NCBI GenBank assembly: GCA_030057655.1
Contig: JASGUQ010000032.1
Location: forward strand, 1-41,941
DNA: 41,941 nt
Direction of reading: 5' to 3'
Source of the DNA: Bacillota bacterium
GTDB lineage: Bacteria > Bacillota > Clostridia > Christensenellales > Aristaeellaceae
Translations under genes and position numbers: made by a program
Notes under the pieces: generated by a model
Seen by the model: the letters and a program-made list of their open reading frames with translations, nothing else
The model's database searches: none
What the model was told of the DNA's origin: nothing
Shown here: piece by piece, positions 24,909 to 33,896 of the stretch
Layout of the letters: every line of letters begins with the position of its first letter
How positions within the stretch are numbered: position 1 is the first letter of the stretch

Positions 24909-27101
24909 TTATTTCGCGCTGCGGTAGGCTTCCAGCACATCCGAGCGCTTCTGCAGCCTGGTCAGCACATTTTTTACCTGTTCACGGCTTGAGACCTGGA
25001 TCACCAGATGCAATTTCCTGATGCCTTTTTTGACTTCTTCCTGCATGCCAGCAGCCACAGGGGTGCCGGAATTGGCAATGAACATCATGATCTCGCCCAG
25101 GATATTGGGGCTGTCATAGACCAGGACCCGAAGACCCGCGTTAAAATTGCCGGCGTCCTCATCTGCCCAGCTGACATTGATCAGGCGCTCCGGCTCGGCC
25201 GATACGATGTTGACACAATCGGATTTGTGCACCGTGACGCCGCGGCCGCGCGTGATGTATCCGTTGATATCGTCCCCGGGCACCGGGTTGCAGCACTGCC
25301 CGAAACGGACCAGCATGCCTGAGCCCCCTTCCACATAGATGCCGTGGGTGGGCTTGCCCTGGTGCTGGATCTGTTTGGGTTCAGGAAGCGAGGCCGCTTT
25401 TTTGGTTGACGTCTGATCAGTCTGACGGCGCTGTTCCTCAATCAGGTGGGAGATGACATAGACTGAGGCAATGCCGTTGTAGCCGACCGCGCCGTAAAGC
25501 GCCTCCAGATCCGGGAAAGAATAGCGTTTCAGGAGGTTCTCATAATACTCGGGCTTGGTCAGATCGCCCAGTTTGACGCCGCGGCGCTTGGCCTCATGCT
25601 CCAGCATGTCGCGGCCTTTCTGAATGTTTTCGCCGCGAAGCTCTTTCTTAAAGTATTGCCGGATCTTCGTCTTCGCCTGCTGGGTCTTGACCACATTGAG
25701 CCAGTCCATGCTGGGGCCTTTGGAGTTTGAGGAGGTAAGCACCTCCACCCGGTCCCCGGTTTCAAGCTCTGTCGCCAGGGGAACCATTTTGCCGTTGACC
25801 TTGGCGCCTACGCAGGAGTTGCCCACATGGGAATGGATGCGGTAGGCAAAGTCCAAAGGCGTAGCGCCGCGCTGAAGGTTGAGGATATCGCCTTTGGGAG
25901 TAAAGACAAAAATATCATCCGAATAAAGGTCGGTCTTTAAGCCGTCAATAAACTCCTTGCTGTCGCGGGTTTCGGACTGCCAGTCCAGTATCTGCCGCAG
26001 CCAGTAGAGTTTTTTATCAAAGTCCCCGTCTGTTGAGCCCTCTTTGTAATTCCAGTGGGCCGCGATGCCGTATTCCGCGACCCTGTGCATCTCCCGGGTT
26101 CTAATCTGCACCTCAAACGGGGAGGGGATGGTGCGGCCGCCGATCAGGGTGGTGTGCAGGGATTGGTACATATTGAATTTGGGGGTGGAAATATAATCCT
26201 TAAAACGCCCAGGCATCTGCGTCCACAGGGTGTGCGCGATGCCAAGCACCGTGTAGCATTCAGGGATGGTGTCCACGATCACGCGCACGGCGATCAAATC
26301 ATAAATCTGGTCAAAAGCGCGGTTCTGGATGACCATTTTGCGGTAGATGCTGTACAGGTGTTTGGGGCGGCCCTCGATCTCAAAATTGGTGATCCCCATC
26401 TCGCGGATCTTTTCAGACAGGGTGCTGATGATGGTTTTGATCTGCTCCTCGCGCTCAATGCGCTTTTGCCCTACCTTGGTGGCAACGTCCTTGTAGCCCT
26501 CAGGATCGATGTAGCGAAGGGCAAGGTCCTCGATCTCCGCCTTGATGGTGTACATGCCAAGCCGATGCGCCAAAGGAGCGTAGATGTCCAGGGTCTCACG
26601 GGCAATGGCGACCTGACGGTCCTTGCCCTGATAGGTCAGGGTGCGCATGTTGTGGAGGCGATCGGCCAACTTGATGATGATGACGCGGATGTCCTTGCCC
26701 ATGGCGAGGATCATCTTGCGCCAGGACTCGGCCTGCTGCTCCTCCCGGTCAATGAAGTCCAGCTTGCCCAGCTTGGTGACCCCGTCCACCAGCGTTTTTA
26801 TTTCTGTGCCAAACTCCTTTTCGATGACCTCAAGCGTAACGCCCTCCACATCCTCCACCGTGTCATGCAATAAAGCTGCGGCGATGGACTGGGCGTCCAA
26901 CTGCAGCTCTACCAAAACGCTGGCAACAGAGATGGGGTGGGTCACATAGGGTTCTCCGCTGCGGCGAACCTGACCAAAGTGGGCGCGGGTAGCAAACTCA
27001 AACGCTTTTTCCACCAATTCAAGACCTTCGCTCGGCGTATACTTCTTCAGCCGGGCGATCATCTCGTCCAGTGTGTAGGATCCAAAAGCGGTGCGTGCCA
27101 T
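24909..27101 (-). CDS. relA: Bifunctional (p)ppGpp synthetase/hydrolase (Rel)
   Basis: A 730-aa RSH enzyme that makes and degrades (p)ppGpp. The HD hydrolase domain is intact (HFGQVRRSGEPYVTHP, ALLHDTVEDV with H79 D80, IIIKLADRLHNMRTL). The synthetase domain includes GRPKHLYSIYRKM, of the bifunctional RxKH type, and MYQSLHTTLIGG. The TGS domain is near 395-455 (FVFTPKGDILNL). A zinc-finger/ZBD region with GQCCNPVPGDDINGYITRGRG and a C-terminal ACT domain follow. All parts are full length. ATG 27101 has GAAGGAG, nine bases after the recJ stop. Confidence 0.97.
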   Translation of the reverse strand: MARTAFGSYTLDEMIARLKKYTPSEGLELVEKAFEFATRAHFGQVRRSGEPYVTHPISVASVLVELQLDAQSIAAALLHDTVEDVEGVTLEVIEKEFGTEIKTLVDGVTKLGKLDFIDREEQQAESWRKMILAMGKDIRVIIIKLADRLHNMRTLTYQGKDRQVAIARETLDIYAPLAHRLGMYTIKAEIEDLALRYIDPEGYKDVATKVGQKRIEREEQIKTIISTLSEKIREMGITNFEIEGRPKHLYSIYRKMVIQNRAFDQIYDLIAVRVIVDTIPECYTVLGIAHTLWTQMPGRFKDYISTPKFNMYQSLHTTLIGGRTIPSPFEVQIRTREMHRVAEYGIAAHWNYKEGSTDGDFDKKLYWLRQILDWQSETRDSKEFIDGLKTDLYSDDIFVFTPKGDILNLQRGATPLDFAYRIHSHVGNSCVGAKVNGKMVPLATELETGDRVEVLTSSNSKGPSMDWLNVVKTQQAKTKIRQYFKKELRGENIQKGRDMLEHEAKRRGVKLGDLTKPEYYENLLKRYSFPDLEALYGAVGYNGIASVYVISHLIEEQRRQTDQTSTKKAASLPEPKQIQHQGKPTHGIYVEGGSGMLVRFGQCCNPVPGDDINGYITRGRGVTVHKSDCVNIVSAEPERLINVSWADEDAGNFNAGLRVLVYDSPNILGEIMMFIANSGTPVAAGMQEEVKKGIRKLHLVIQVSSREQVKNVLTRLQKRSDVLEAYRSAK

Positions 27102-27110
27102 AATGCTCCT

Positions 27111-29378
27111 TCAGGTGGTTAGCGCGCGATACAGCGGGCTGTTTTGAGGCGTGATGCGAATCATTGGCAAAAGGCTCTGAAAACCGCCAGACTCGTTCAG
27201 GGTGATCAGGTTCAGCTGCTCAAAAATCTTGAGGCTGATCAGTTCCTTTCCGGGATGCTTAAGCAGGTCCTTCCTTGCGCCCTTCCGAAGCTGTCGGTAA
27301 ACCTGGCGCAACTCATCAAGAGACGGCGTGAGATCGCTGAAAAGAGCGGTCATCTCCGGTGAGAATGGCAGAGCGTCCACCGACAAAGCACCGGTCGCTT
27401 TTTCTGCCAGTGTCTTAGTATACACGCTGGGCAGGCCGTCTGAAAAGATGATGCGGTCAAAACGCGCAAAATTCAGGGAAAAATCAGGCGCGTAAACAAT
27501 TGCGGCAAATGAGCGCGGATCCGCGGCGGCACCGGTAAAGGTCTGCAGTTCAGGATACTGCCGATGCAGATCGTTTGCTGTTTTTGCTGTATATGCAACA
27601 AACAGCGTGCCCCGCGTTCCTTTCAGTTCCGGCAATGTTTTTAATGGTTTAAGGTTCCCCTCCCCCTTGCCGTTCCCAAGCGCTGTGATCATGGCCCGGG
27701 CTTGCAGCGAGAGATCGTCCACATACGCGGTCTGGCCGGGCAAAAGCGACCTGACCTTTAATTGCGCGGTGGTTTTGCCGTTAAACTCATTCTTGTCAAC
27801 TGATGCAACGATGGATACCTCTTTGGACAAGACGGTCTGCGATTTTGCCTGGCCAAAAGCAATGCCTTCGCGGACAGCCCCATTCTGGGCAAGCGTCAAC
27901 TTCAAGTGGGACTGGTCAGACCCCACGGCGCGGGAGGAAACCACCTGAAGATCCTCCATCAAAAACACGGGCGGCGGGTTGTTCAGGCCAAAGGGCGCTA
28001 AAAGATCCAGTTTGGAAACCGTGTCCAGGCTGACTTCATTCAGCGTCAGGGTGGTGTCGTAAACAGTTTCCGGGATCAGGTCGTCCTCTCCAAGCTGCTC
28101 CCGGACAGCCAAATCGAATCGATCGGTGAAGGCATTCAAATCGTCCGGTTTAAGCGCCAAACCCGCCGCCATTTTGTGCCCGCCAAACCGGGTCAAAAGG
28201 TCTTTGCAAGCGCAAAGCGCGCCGTGCAGGTCGATTTTGCCCGCGCTTCTGCCGGAGCCTGAGTAATCCTCTCCGTTTTTGGTCAGCACAATGGCAGGGT
28301 AGTTCCAGCGCTCCGCCAGTTTGCCGGCCGTAAGCCCGACGACGCCGGGATTCCAATTTTCACCAAACAGAACAAGGCTCCTGATCTTGCTCAGATCGCG
28401 CCCGACAAGCTGGGCCGAGGCCTCCCTGAGCACCTGCTGCTCCACCTCGCGCCGCTCCTGATTTAAAGTTTGCAGCTCATTCGCGAGCCGTTCCGCTTCA
28501 TCCCTATCCTCCGTCAAAAGCAGATCAAGCGCCTGCTGGGCGGTTGACAGCCTGCCGCCCGCGTTGAGCCGGGGCGCCAGTTGATAAGCGATCTGTTCAG
28601 ACGCCATGGGGACGCCTTCCCTGATGCCGCATACCTTTTTAAGCGACATCAAGCCCAGCCTTTTGGTTTCGGACATCATTTTAAGGCCAAGGCTGACAAT
28701 GACCCTGTTTTCGTCCTGCAGGGGCACCAGGTCAGCGACCGTGGCCAGCGCTGCCAGTTCCAGCGTTTTTTTGGCTTCCTCAAGTCCCAGAAGCGCGCAG
28801 GCCAATTTCCAGGCGACCCCGGCGCCGCAAAGTGAAGGAAATGGGTATTCGCCAAGCTGCGGGTGAAGCACCGCGTCAGCGGGCGGAAGTTCCTCCGGGA
28901 CGGTGTGGTGATCGGTCAAAATGACGCACATTCCCTGCGCTTTGGCCTCTTTGACCTCAGAAATAGCGTTGATGCCGCAGTCCACGCTGATCAAGAGGCC
29001 TGCCTGGCCGGACAGGGTGCTGATCGCATCCATGTTGAGGCCATAGCCTTCCGTCAGCCTGGAAGGGATGTACGAAAACGCGTTGACGCCAAAGGCATGC
29101 AGCGCCTCCAGCAAAATGGCGCTGGCGCAGACGCCGTCAGCGTCATAGTCCCCATACACCGCGGCCGTTTTTCCCTGGGCCCTGGCTTCACGAATGATGG
29201 AAACCGCTTTTTCCATGTCGTTCATCAAATAAGGATCGTAAAGGTGCTCATAGGAAGGGTTTAAATAACGCTCGGCGGAAGCGGCGTCCGTGATGCCCCG
29301 CGCGGAAAGAAGGGTTGCCAAATAATCCGGATAACCCGGGATGTGGCTTTTAGCAGCGCGGGCGGTTAACTTTCTCAT
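27111..29378 (-). CDS. recJ: Single-stranded-DNA-specific exonuclease RecJ
   Basis: A 755-aa 5'-3' ssDNA exonuclease of the DHH superfamily, acting in recombination and mismatch repair. Motifs: AVYGDYDADGVCASAIL (motif I), LISVDCGINA (II), VILTDHHTVPEELP (III, DHH), NAGGRL, and the DHHA1 motif GGHKMAAGLAL. A C-terminal extension of about 200 residues, seen in Firmicutes RecJ, follows the OB fold. The start ATG 29378 has only a weak ribosome binding site (AGAAAG) and lies just after a terminator hairpin, so expression may be low or partly readthrough. Confidence 0.96.
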   Translation of the reverse strand: MRKLTARAAKSHIPGYPDYLATLLSARGITDAASAERYLNPSYEHLYDPYLMNDMEKAVSIIREARAQGKTAAVYGDYDADGVCASAILLEALHAFGVNAFSYIPSRLTEGYGLNMDAISTLSGQAGLLISVDCGINAISEVKEAKAQGMCVILTDHHTVPEELPPADAVLHPQLGEYPFPSLCGAGVAWKLACALLGLEEAKKTLELAALATVADLVPLQDENRVIVSLGLKMMSETKRLGLMSLKKVCGIREGVPMASEQIAYQLAPRLNAGGRLSTAQQALDLLLTEDRDEAERLANELQTLNQERREVEQQVLREASAQLVGRDLSKIRSLVLFGENWNPGVVGLTAGKLAERWNYPAIVLTKNGEDYSGSGRSAGKIDLHGALCACKDLLTRFGGHKMAAGLALKPDDLNAFTDRFDLAVREQLGEDDLIPETVYDTTLTLNEVSLDTVSKLDLLAPFGLNNPPPVFLMEDLQVVSSRAVGSDQSHLKLTLAQNGAVREGIAFGQAKSQTVLSKEVSIVASVDKNEFNGKTTAQLKVRSLLPGQTAYVDDLSLQARAMITALGNGKGEGNLKPLKTLPELKGTRGTLFVAYTAKTANDLHRQYPELQTFTGAAADPRSFAAIVYAPDFSLNFARFDRIIFSDGLPSVYTKTLAEKATGALSVDALPFSPEMTALFSDLTPSLDELRQVYRQLRKGARKDLLKHPGKELISLKIFEQLNLITLNESGGFQSLLPMIRITPQNSPLYRALTT

Positions 29379-29390
29379 ACTTTACTTTCT

Positions 29391-29432
29391 AAAAAAATGA
29401 GGGCACCTCTGCCATGAATGGCAGAGGCGCCC
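29391..29432 (-). terminator. Terminator between secF and recJ
   Basis: A 14-bp-class stem (GGGC-CCTCTGCCAT / ATGGCAGAGG-GCCC) followed on the minus strand by CTCATTTTTTT. It would end secD-secF transcripts before recJ. Confidence 0.8.
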
Positions 29433-29440
29433 AAAAAGAC

Positions 29441-30070
29441 TTACCTGCGTTTGGAAATTCTGGGATCCATGGACGCCCAAAGATAGGGGGTCAGGAAGCA
29501 GGAGGAGACCAAAGCGGCAAAAAGGCCGGTGAAAAGGGGCAGGACTGTGCCCAGCATCGCGGAATTCCCGCTGATAATGAGGGCGGAAAGGGAAAGGACG
29601 GCAATAACAGCGACCGTGAACTTAAGCGGCTTCCCGCTCTTGACCGCTTCTGCCGCAGCCTGTTCGCGCTTGAGGGAGTTGTTTGACCTGAGTGTCTGAC
29701 GGGCATCCCGCAAAACCGGAACGGAAAAAACATAGCTTGCAGCGACCCCGGCGACCAGGAAAACCGGTGTGTAGGCGGACAGCGGGAAAACCAGGCTTAA
29801 AAGCGAGGTCAGAGCGAAGGACAGCAACTGATCGTGAAGAACTGCAACAGCCAGGGCCACCCCGCCGTTCAGTTCGTAGCGCACCCAGCCAAACAGGAAA
29901 CTGGTCACGACGACAGCCAAAACCGCGTAAACCAGGGGCAGATATAAAACCGTGGCTTCAGCCCCGAAATTGTACTTGAGCCCGATGCCTAAAAAGGCCA
30001 AAACCAGAGCTGCCACAAACACCAACAGGGAAATGACAAGCGTTTTAAGCGCGGATTGATGAAGGCGCAT
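29441..30070 (-). CDS. secF: SecF-like translocase protein, divergent
   Basis: A 209-aa membrane protein with about six hydrophobic segments, placed right after secD. It keeps the SecF topology and the ALAVAVLHDQLLSFALTSLL segment, matching the SecF HD motif. It is much shorter than ordinary SecF (~300 aa): the periplasmic loop after the first membrane segment is reduced to about 15 residues. The G-Y-S-x-N-D-x-x-V-x-x-D-R signature is replaced by VAGVAASYVFSVPVLRDA, so the conserved Asp is gone. ATG 30070 is chosen because GGAGGG lies nine bases upstream; TTG 30079 abuts that site. If functional it assists late protein export with SecD. Confidence 0.8.
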   Translation of the reverse strand: MRLHQSALKTLVISLLVFVAALVLAFLGIGLKYNFGAEATVLYLPLVYAVLAVVVTSFLFGWVRYELNGGVALAVAVLHDQLLSFALTSLLSLVFPLSAYTPVFLVAGVAASYVFSVPVLRDARQTLRSNNSLKREQAAAEAVKSGKPLKFTVAVIAVLSLSALIISGNSAMLGTVLPLFTGLFAALVSSCFLTPYLWASMDPRISKRR

Positions 30071-30075
30071 ATCGT

Positions 30076-31404
30076 TCAACCCTCCTTTTTAACAGTCGTG
30101 CTGGCGGCATACAAAGCGTTCTTGCTGCCGAACAGGTGGATGGTCTCGTTGAGCAGGATGCGGTCGATCAACTGCGTGCAAACCAGCGCCACAAGCAGCG
30201 ACAGGGTGAACACTTCAGAGAACAGGCTGATCAGGCCGAGGTTCAGCATGATCAGAACGATGCCGATGAGCAAAAGGCCGACCTGCACATCAAGGCCCGC
30301 GTGCCCGCTTCTGGCGTAAGCGTCTTTGAGCGACTGCCTGAAGGAGCGTCCTGACTTGATGTCATCCTCCATGCCGGAGTAGAGCCTGAGCACCGCGAAG
30401 ATTGATACCAGGAAGGGAATCGCGACCGCGATCAGGGTGAGCATGGTGAAGGCGGCGCCGATGATGGCTGCGAAGAACCAGGATAAGCCCGCCTGCAGCA
30501 GCAGGCCCCAAACCGCAACCAGACCAGCCAGGCGGAAGCGCACCAGCAAGTAGACCGCCACCAGGGCAAAAACAGCAAAAAGCGCGATGATCAAGGTCTT
30601 CTGGACCTTGTCCCCCAGAAGGGGCCCTCCGTCGACACCTTCCTCCTGAGCGGTCATCAGGAAGGGCAGGGCGCCTGAACGCAGCAGCACCGCGTTTTCA
30701 CGGGCAATTTCCAGGTTGAAACCCGAGATGGAGACGATCCCCTCTGTAATGGGCTCTCCGATTCCGGGTTCGGCCAGGATTTGGCCGTCACGGTTGATGA
30801 TGATCTTCTGTCCCTTCAGTTCGGTGGATTTCTGCGCGAAAGCATCCTTGCCCTCTTTATCAAACTGCATGGACAGGGCGATGTTGGTGCCGGTCTGATC
30901 TGCGTAACCAAAAGTGGCTTCGGTAACATTCTCCCCGGTCATGAAAGCTGCGCCGTCAGGGTCGGTAAAAGCAAACTCGCCCTTGATGGACAACAGCGTT
31001 TTGAGGTATTCGACATCCGCGCCCTGGGGCAAAGTGACCAGCACCTTGCCGTCCTGAACAACAACGGCAGCGTCCGTCCAGCCAAAGTCATTCAGGCGTT
31101 TCACCAGAACATGGATGGCTTGATCCATTTGTTCCTGGGTGGGCGCCTCCGCGTCCGGGGTAAAAGTCAGGGTCACGGTATCGCCAAGACCCGCGCCGGG
31201 CACAAGCGCCTGACGCCAGGAATAGGACGTGGACGGCGTGGGCAGCCAGGGCAGGAGCTTGTACAGCCCTTCCGGATCCATATTCCTGCCGGTCACGCCA
31301 AGAACAAGAAAGACAACAGTAAGCGCCAGCGCCACAAGCAGGGTAACAGCAGAGATTAGTTTGCGGTTGACCTTGATGGGCTTTTTCATTTTATCATGAG
31401 CCAT
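30076..31404 (-). CDS. secD: SecD-like translocase protein, divergent
   Basis: A 442-aa membrane protein: an N-terminal transmembrane segment, a large extracytoplasmic domain (about 60-245, including IKGEFAFTDPDG and LLRSGALPFL), then about five membrane segments. Normal SecD uses a transmembrane Asp in a V-D-A-N-V-L-I-x-E-R-I signature for proton-driven pulling of substrate. Here the aligned stretch is LVSIFAVLRLYSGMEDDI, with Phe in place of the Asp. The following GRSFRQSLKDAYARSG aligns well with SecD, supporting the identity. ATG 31404 has AAAGGA ten bases upstream. No yajC is present. Confidence 0.85.
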   Translation of the reverse strand: MAHDKMKKPIKVNRKLISAVTLLVALALTVVFLVLGVTGRNMDPEGLYKLLPWLPTPSTSYSWRQALVPGAGLGDTVTLTFTPDAEAPTQEQMDQAIHVLVKRLNDFGWTDAAVVVQDGKVLVTLPQGADVEYLKTLLSIKGEFAFTDPDGAAFMTGENVTEATFGYADQTGTNIALSMQFDKEGKDAFAQKSTELKGQKIIINRDGQILAEPGIGEPITEGIVSISGFNLEIARENAVLLRSGALPFLMTAQEEGVDGGPLLGDKVQKTLIIALFAVFALVAVYLLVRFRLAGLVAVWGLLLQAGLSWFFAAIIGAAFTMLTLIAVAIPFLVSIFAVLRLYSGMEDDIKSGRSFRQSLKDAYARSGHAGLDVQVGLLLIGIVLIMLNLGLISLFSEVFTLSLLVALVCTQLIDRILLNETIHLFGSKNALYAASTTVKKEG

Positions 31405-31450
31405 TAAAAACAATTCCTTTCATCATTTAAGTTAGGTCTAAGCGGGAAAA

Positions 31451-31759
31451 TTACCCGGCTTCCGAAGAATAATGAAAGGCAAAAAAATGCTGCAGGTGAA
31501 ACGGTTTGTCCTGCGAAATATATCCCGGGATCCGTTTAACGAAAGCAAGCCCATTCAAAGAATAGGCAACACAAGGCTGATAATCCGCGGTTTCCGTTTT
31601 GATGTCCGTATCCTGAGGAGGGGACCGGAAGGGCAAGGCGTAAAAAGCCTGGATCCGAACCGGCAGATCAACAGGCTCATCCGTTTTTTCAACAGCAAGA
31701 AACAAAAGGAGGCAGAAAGCCAGGCAAAGGAGGGAAAGCCATAAAAGACGTTTCAGCAT
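31451..31759 (-). CDS. Small membrane-anchored or secreted protein, unknown
   Basis: A 102-aa protein with an N-terminal hydrophobic segment (residues 3-22, LLWLSLLCLAFCLLLFLAVE) that could be a signal peptide or anchor. An ~80-residue extracytoplasmic part without recognised domains follows. ATG 31759 has a strong AAAGGAGGGGGAG ribosome binding site and a promoter upstream, so it is probably real. It is the first gene of the transcript leading to secD and secF, which suggests an export-related role, but nothing in the sequence confirms this. Confidence 0.65.
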   Translation of the reverse strand: MLKRLLWLSLLCLAFCLLLFLAVEKTDEPVDLPVRIQAFYALPFRSPPQDTDIKTETADYQPCVAYSLNGLAFVKRIPGYISQDKPFHLQHFFAFHYSSEAG

Positions 31760-31790
31760 CGCTCCCCCTCCTTTTCAGATCAATGACGGT

Positions 31791-31819
31791 ATTATATCTG
31801 GATTTTAAAGGCCTGTAAA
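31791..31819 (-). promoter_or_regulatory. Promoter of the small protein-secD-secF transcript
   Basis: On the minus strand TTTACA (complement of 31814-31819), 17 bp spacer, TATAAT (complement of 31791-31796). Confidence 0.75.
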
Positions 31820-31829
31820 GCAAGCCAAG

Positions 31830-31858
31830 TTGACAGGAATTGACAGCAAGACTACAAT
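31830..31858 (+). promoter_or_regulatory. SDR gene promoter
   Basis: TTGACA (31830-31835), 17 bp spacer, TACAAT (31853-31858). It is divergent from the secD-side promoter. Confidence 0.75.
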
Positions 31859-31882
31859 TTTGAGCAAAGAAAGGCAGGATTT

Positions 31883-32599
31883 ATGGCAAAAACTGCGCTG
31901 GTTACCGGAGGCGCCCGGGGCATTGGAAAGGCGATCGTTGAGGAGTTGACGCGGAAAGGTTACGCCGCGGCCTTTTCTTATTTAAATTCGGAAAAAGAGG
32001 CGCAAACCCTCGTTCAAGAGACCGGCGCCATCGCCATCAGGGCGGACCTGCGGGAAGAGGAGCAGGTTAACAAGCTCATCCGCAGCGCTGTTTCATCGCT
32101 TGGACATCTGGATCAGGTGGTGATGAACGCAGGCATCAGCTACTGGGGACTGACGCAGGACATGCAGGTCAAAGACTGGGATGAAGTGATGAATGTCAAC
32201 CTGCGCGGCGCGTTTTTGACCGCCCGCGCGGCGATCCCCCACCTTCTTAGCCGCAAAAAAGGCAGCCTGCTGTTTGTTTCCTCCATCTGGGGCATTCACG
32301 GCGCAGCCTGCGAGGCCGCCTACTCCAGCAGCAAGGCGGGCCTGATCGCCCTGACCCAGGCGCTGGCAGCCGAACTGGGGCCAAGCGGCATCCGGGTGAA
32401 CGCCATCGCGCCGGGTGTGATCAAGACAGACATGCTGGATGGTTTTTCACAGGCGGAGCTTGACGACCTGGCTGAACGCTGTCCGCTTGGGCGCACCGGA
32501 AAACCGGAAGAGGCCGCAAAAGCCGCCTGCTTCCTGCTGTCTGACCAGGCCAGTTATATCACAGGCCAGGTGCTCGCAGTTGACGGCGGCTTTAAATAA
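31883..32599 (+). CDS. Short-chain dehydrogenase/reductase (FabG-like)
   Basis: A 238-aa SDR oxidoreductase. The cofactor motif is TGGARGIG near residues 8-15, NAG near 83 and the catalytic Ser in FVSSIWG. The active-site pair is Y-x3-K in AAYSSSKAGL, followed by VNAIAPGVIKTDM and a C-terminal ITGQVLAVDGG. This resembles 3-oxoacyl-ACP reductase FabG, but many SDRs share the pattern, and it is not in the fab cluster that begins at 41325. Transcribed alone; convergent with nrdR. Confidence 0.85.
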   Translation: MAKTALVTGGARGIGKAIVEELTRKGYAAAFSYLNSEKEAQTLVQETGAIAIRADLREEEQVNKLIRSAVSSLGHLDQVVMNAGISYWGLTQDMQVKDWDEVMNVNLRGAFLTARAAIPHLLSRKKGSLLFVSSIWGIHGAACEAAYSSSKAGLIALTQALAAELGPSGIRVNAIAPGVIKTDMLDGFSQAELDDLAERCPLGRTGKPEEAAKAACFLLSDQASYITGQVLAVDGGFK

Positions 32600-32616
32600 A
32601 AAGGGCTTTTACAATA

Positions 32617-33084
32617 TCAGTCTGATTGTTTGTTCTCTTTCATTAGACGGTTCAGTTCATACATAAAGGTCGGGATGTCGGTAAACTGGCGGTAGACCGA
32701 AGCGAAGCGGATGTAGGCCACCTCGTCCAGTTTGCGCAGGGCTTCCATGACCATCTCCCCGATCTTGGAGGTGGGGATTTCTCTTTGCATGCTGTTGTAG
32801 CAGACCTGCTCAATGTGGGTGACCACAGCATCAATGTCCCCGGCGGTAACGGGGCGCTTGTGGCAGGCATGGATGATGCCCGCGCGTATCTTTTCAGGAT
32901 CAAACACCTCGCGTGTCTGATCTTTTTTGATGACCAAAAGCTGAACTGTCTCCACCTTTTCATAGGTGGTGAAACGCTTTCCGCAGGAGATGCACTCACG
33001 CCGCCTCCTGATGCTGGCGCCGTCATCGGTTGGCCGGGAGTCCACGACACGGCTGTCCTCTGAATGACAAAATTGGCACTTCAT
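32617..33084 (-). CDS. nrdR: Transcriptional repressor NrdR
   Basis: A 155-aa zinc-ribbon plus ATP-cone repressor of ribonucleotide reductase genes. The zinc ligands are C3, C6, C31 and C34 (KCQFCHSED, RECISCGKRF). VDSRPTDDGASIRRRRE is diagnostic, and the ATP-cone covers about residues 49-139. It lies downstream of the corrinoid transporter operon but has its own promoter inside the end of that operon. Confidence 0.97.
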   Translation of the reverse strand: MKCQFCHSEDSRVVDSRPTDDGASIRRRRECISCGKRFTTYEKVETVQLLVIKKDQTREVFDPEKIRAGIIHACHKRPVTAGDIDAVVTHIEQVCYNSMQREIPTSKIGEMVMEALRKLDEVAYIRFASVYRQFTDIPTFMYELNRLMKENKQSD

Positions 33085-33111
33085 AATTTCACTCCCTTTA
33101 AAACTGAGTGG

Positions 33112-33141
33112 ATTATACCTTAAGTCGCGCCATTTTGTCCA
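33112..33141 (-). promoter_or_regulatory. nrdR promoter overlapping btuD 3' end
   Basis: On the minus strand TGGACA (complement of 33136-33141, inside the btuD coding end), 18 bp spacer, TATAAT (complement of 33112-33117). Confidence 0.65.
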
Positions 33142-33896
33142 TCACCCCAAGGCTGATACAGGTTTTTAAACCACTCGCCCACATCCATGCAGTATACGCT
33201 TTCGAGGGTTTCCCTTGTAAACACCGCCTCTGTCCCGCCCAGGGCGGCTACACTGCCTTCCCGCATCAAAAGGGCATGGGTGCCGTAGCGCCTGGCCAGA
33301 AGCAGGTCATGAACCACCGAGATCACGGCGCGCCCAGGTTTTTTCAGCCAGAGCGACACCAAATCAAAGATGCTTTGCTGGTAAGCCAGATCCAGGTGGT
33401 TGACCGGCTCATCCAGAAGCAAGATCGGCGCGTCCTGGGCAAAGACTTGAGCCAGGAAAGCGCGCTGCAGCTCACCTCCGGACAGGGTCAGCACATTTTG
33501 TTTGCGCATTTCATAAAGACCGCACATTTGGAGTGCTTCTTCCACCTTGCCGGATCCGGCTTCGTCCTTTTTTGACCAGGCGGACTGGTGAGCATAGCGG
33601 CCCAGGCGAACCAATTCTTCCACTGTAAAAGCGTAATTAACCTGCTGCGACTGGCGGAGGACCGCCATCCCCCTCGCGATCTGTTTTTGGGATAATTTGG
33701 CAATGTCCCGGTCCATCAGGGCGATCTTTCCTGTGTAGGGAAGGGTTTTTGAAAGCGCTTTGATCAGGGTGGATTTGCCCGCGCCATTGGGGCCAACAAG
33801 CATCAGCCACTGCCCCTCCTCAAGCGTAAAACTGACCTGTTTGACGGCTTCCAGGTCTTTGTATCGCACGCTCACTTTTTCCGCGCGGAGCATCAT
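33120..33896 (-). CDS. btuD: Corrinoid ABC transporter ATP-binding protein
   Basis: A 258-aa ATPase of the FecE/BtuD type. Walker A is GPNGAGKST (35-43), the Q-loop region is LRQSQQ, the ABC signature is LSGGELQRAFLAQ and Walker B is ILLLDEPVNHLD. It powers import through the upstream permease. The start is one of two adjacent ATGs (33896 or 33893) that overlap the permease stop, behind GGAGG. Iron-siderophore transporters look the same; the cobalamin riboswitch upstream of the operon argues for corrinoids. Confidence 0.9.
   Translation of the reverse strand: MMLRAEKVSVRYKDLEAVKQVSFTLEEGQWLMLVGPNGAGKSTLIKALSKTLPYTGKIALMDRDIAKLSQKQIARGMAVLRQSQQVNYAFTVEELVRLGRYAHQSAWSKKDEAGSGKVEEALQMCGLYEMRKQNVLTLSGGELQRAFLAQVFAQDAPILLLDEPVNHLDLAYQQSIFDLVSLWLKKPGRAVISVVHDLLLARRYGTHALLMREGSVAALGGTEAVFTRETLESVYCMDVGEWFKNLYQPWGDGQNGAT

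Noticed and set aside
26055-26873. 272-codon open frame antisense to relA
   Set aside because: It overlaps the unambiguous Rel synthetase and HD domains and has no recognisable domain.
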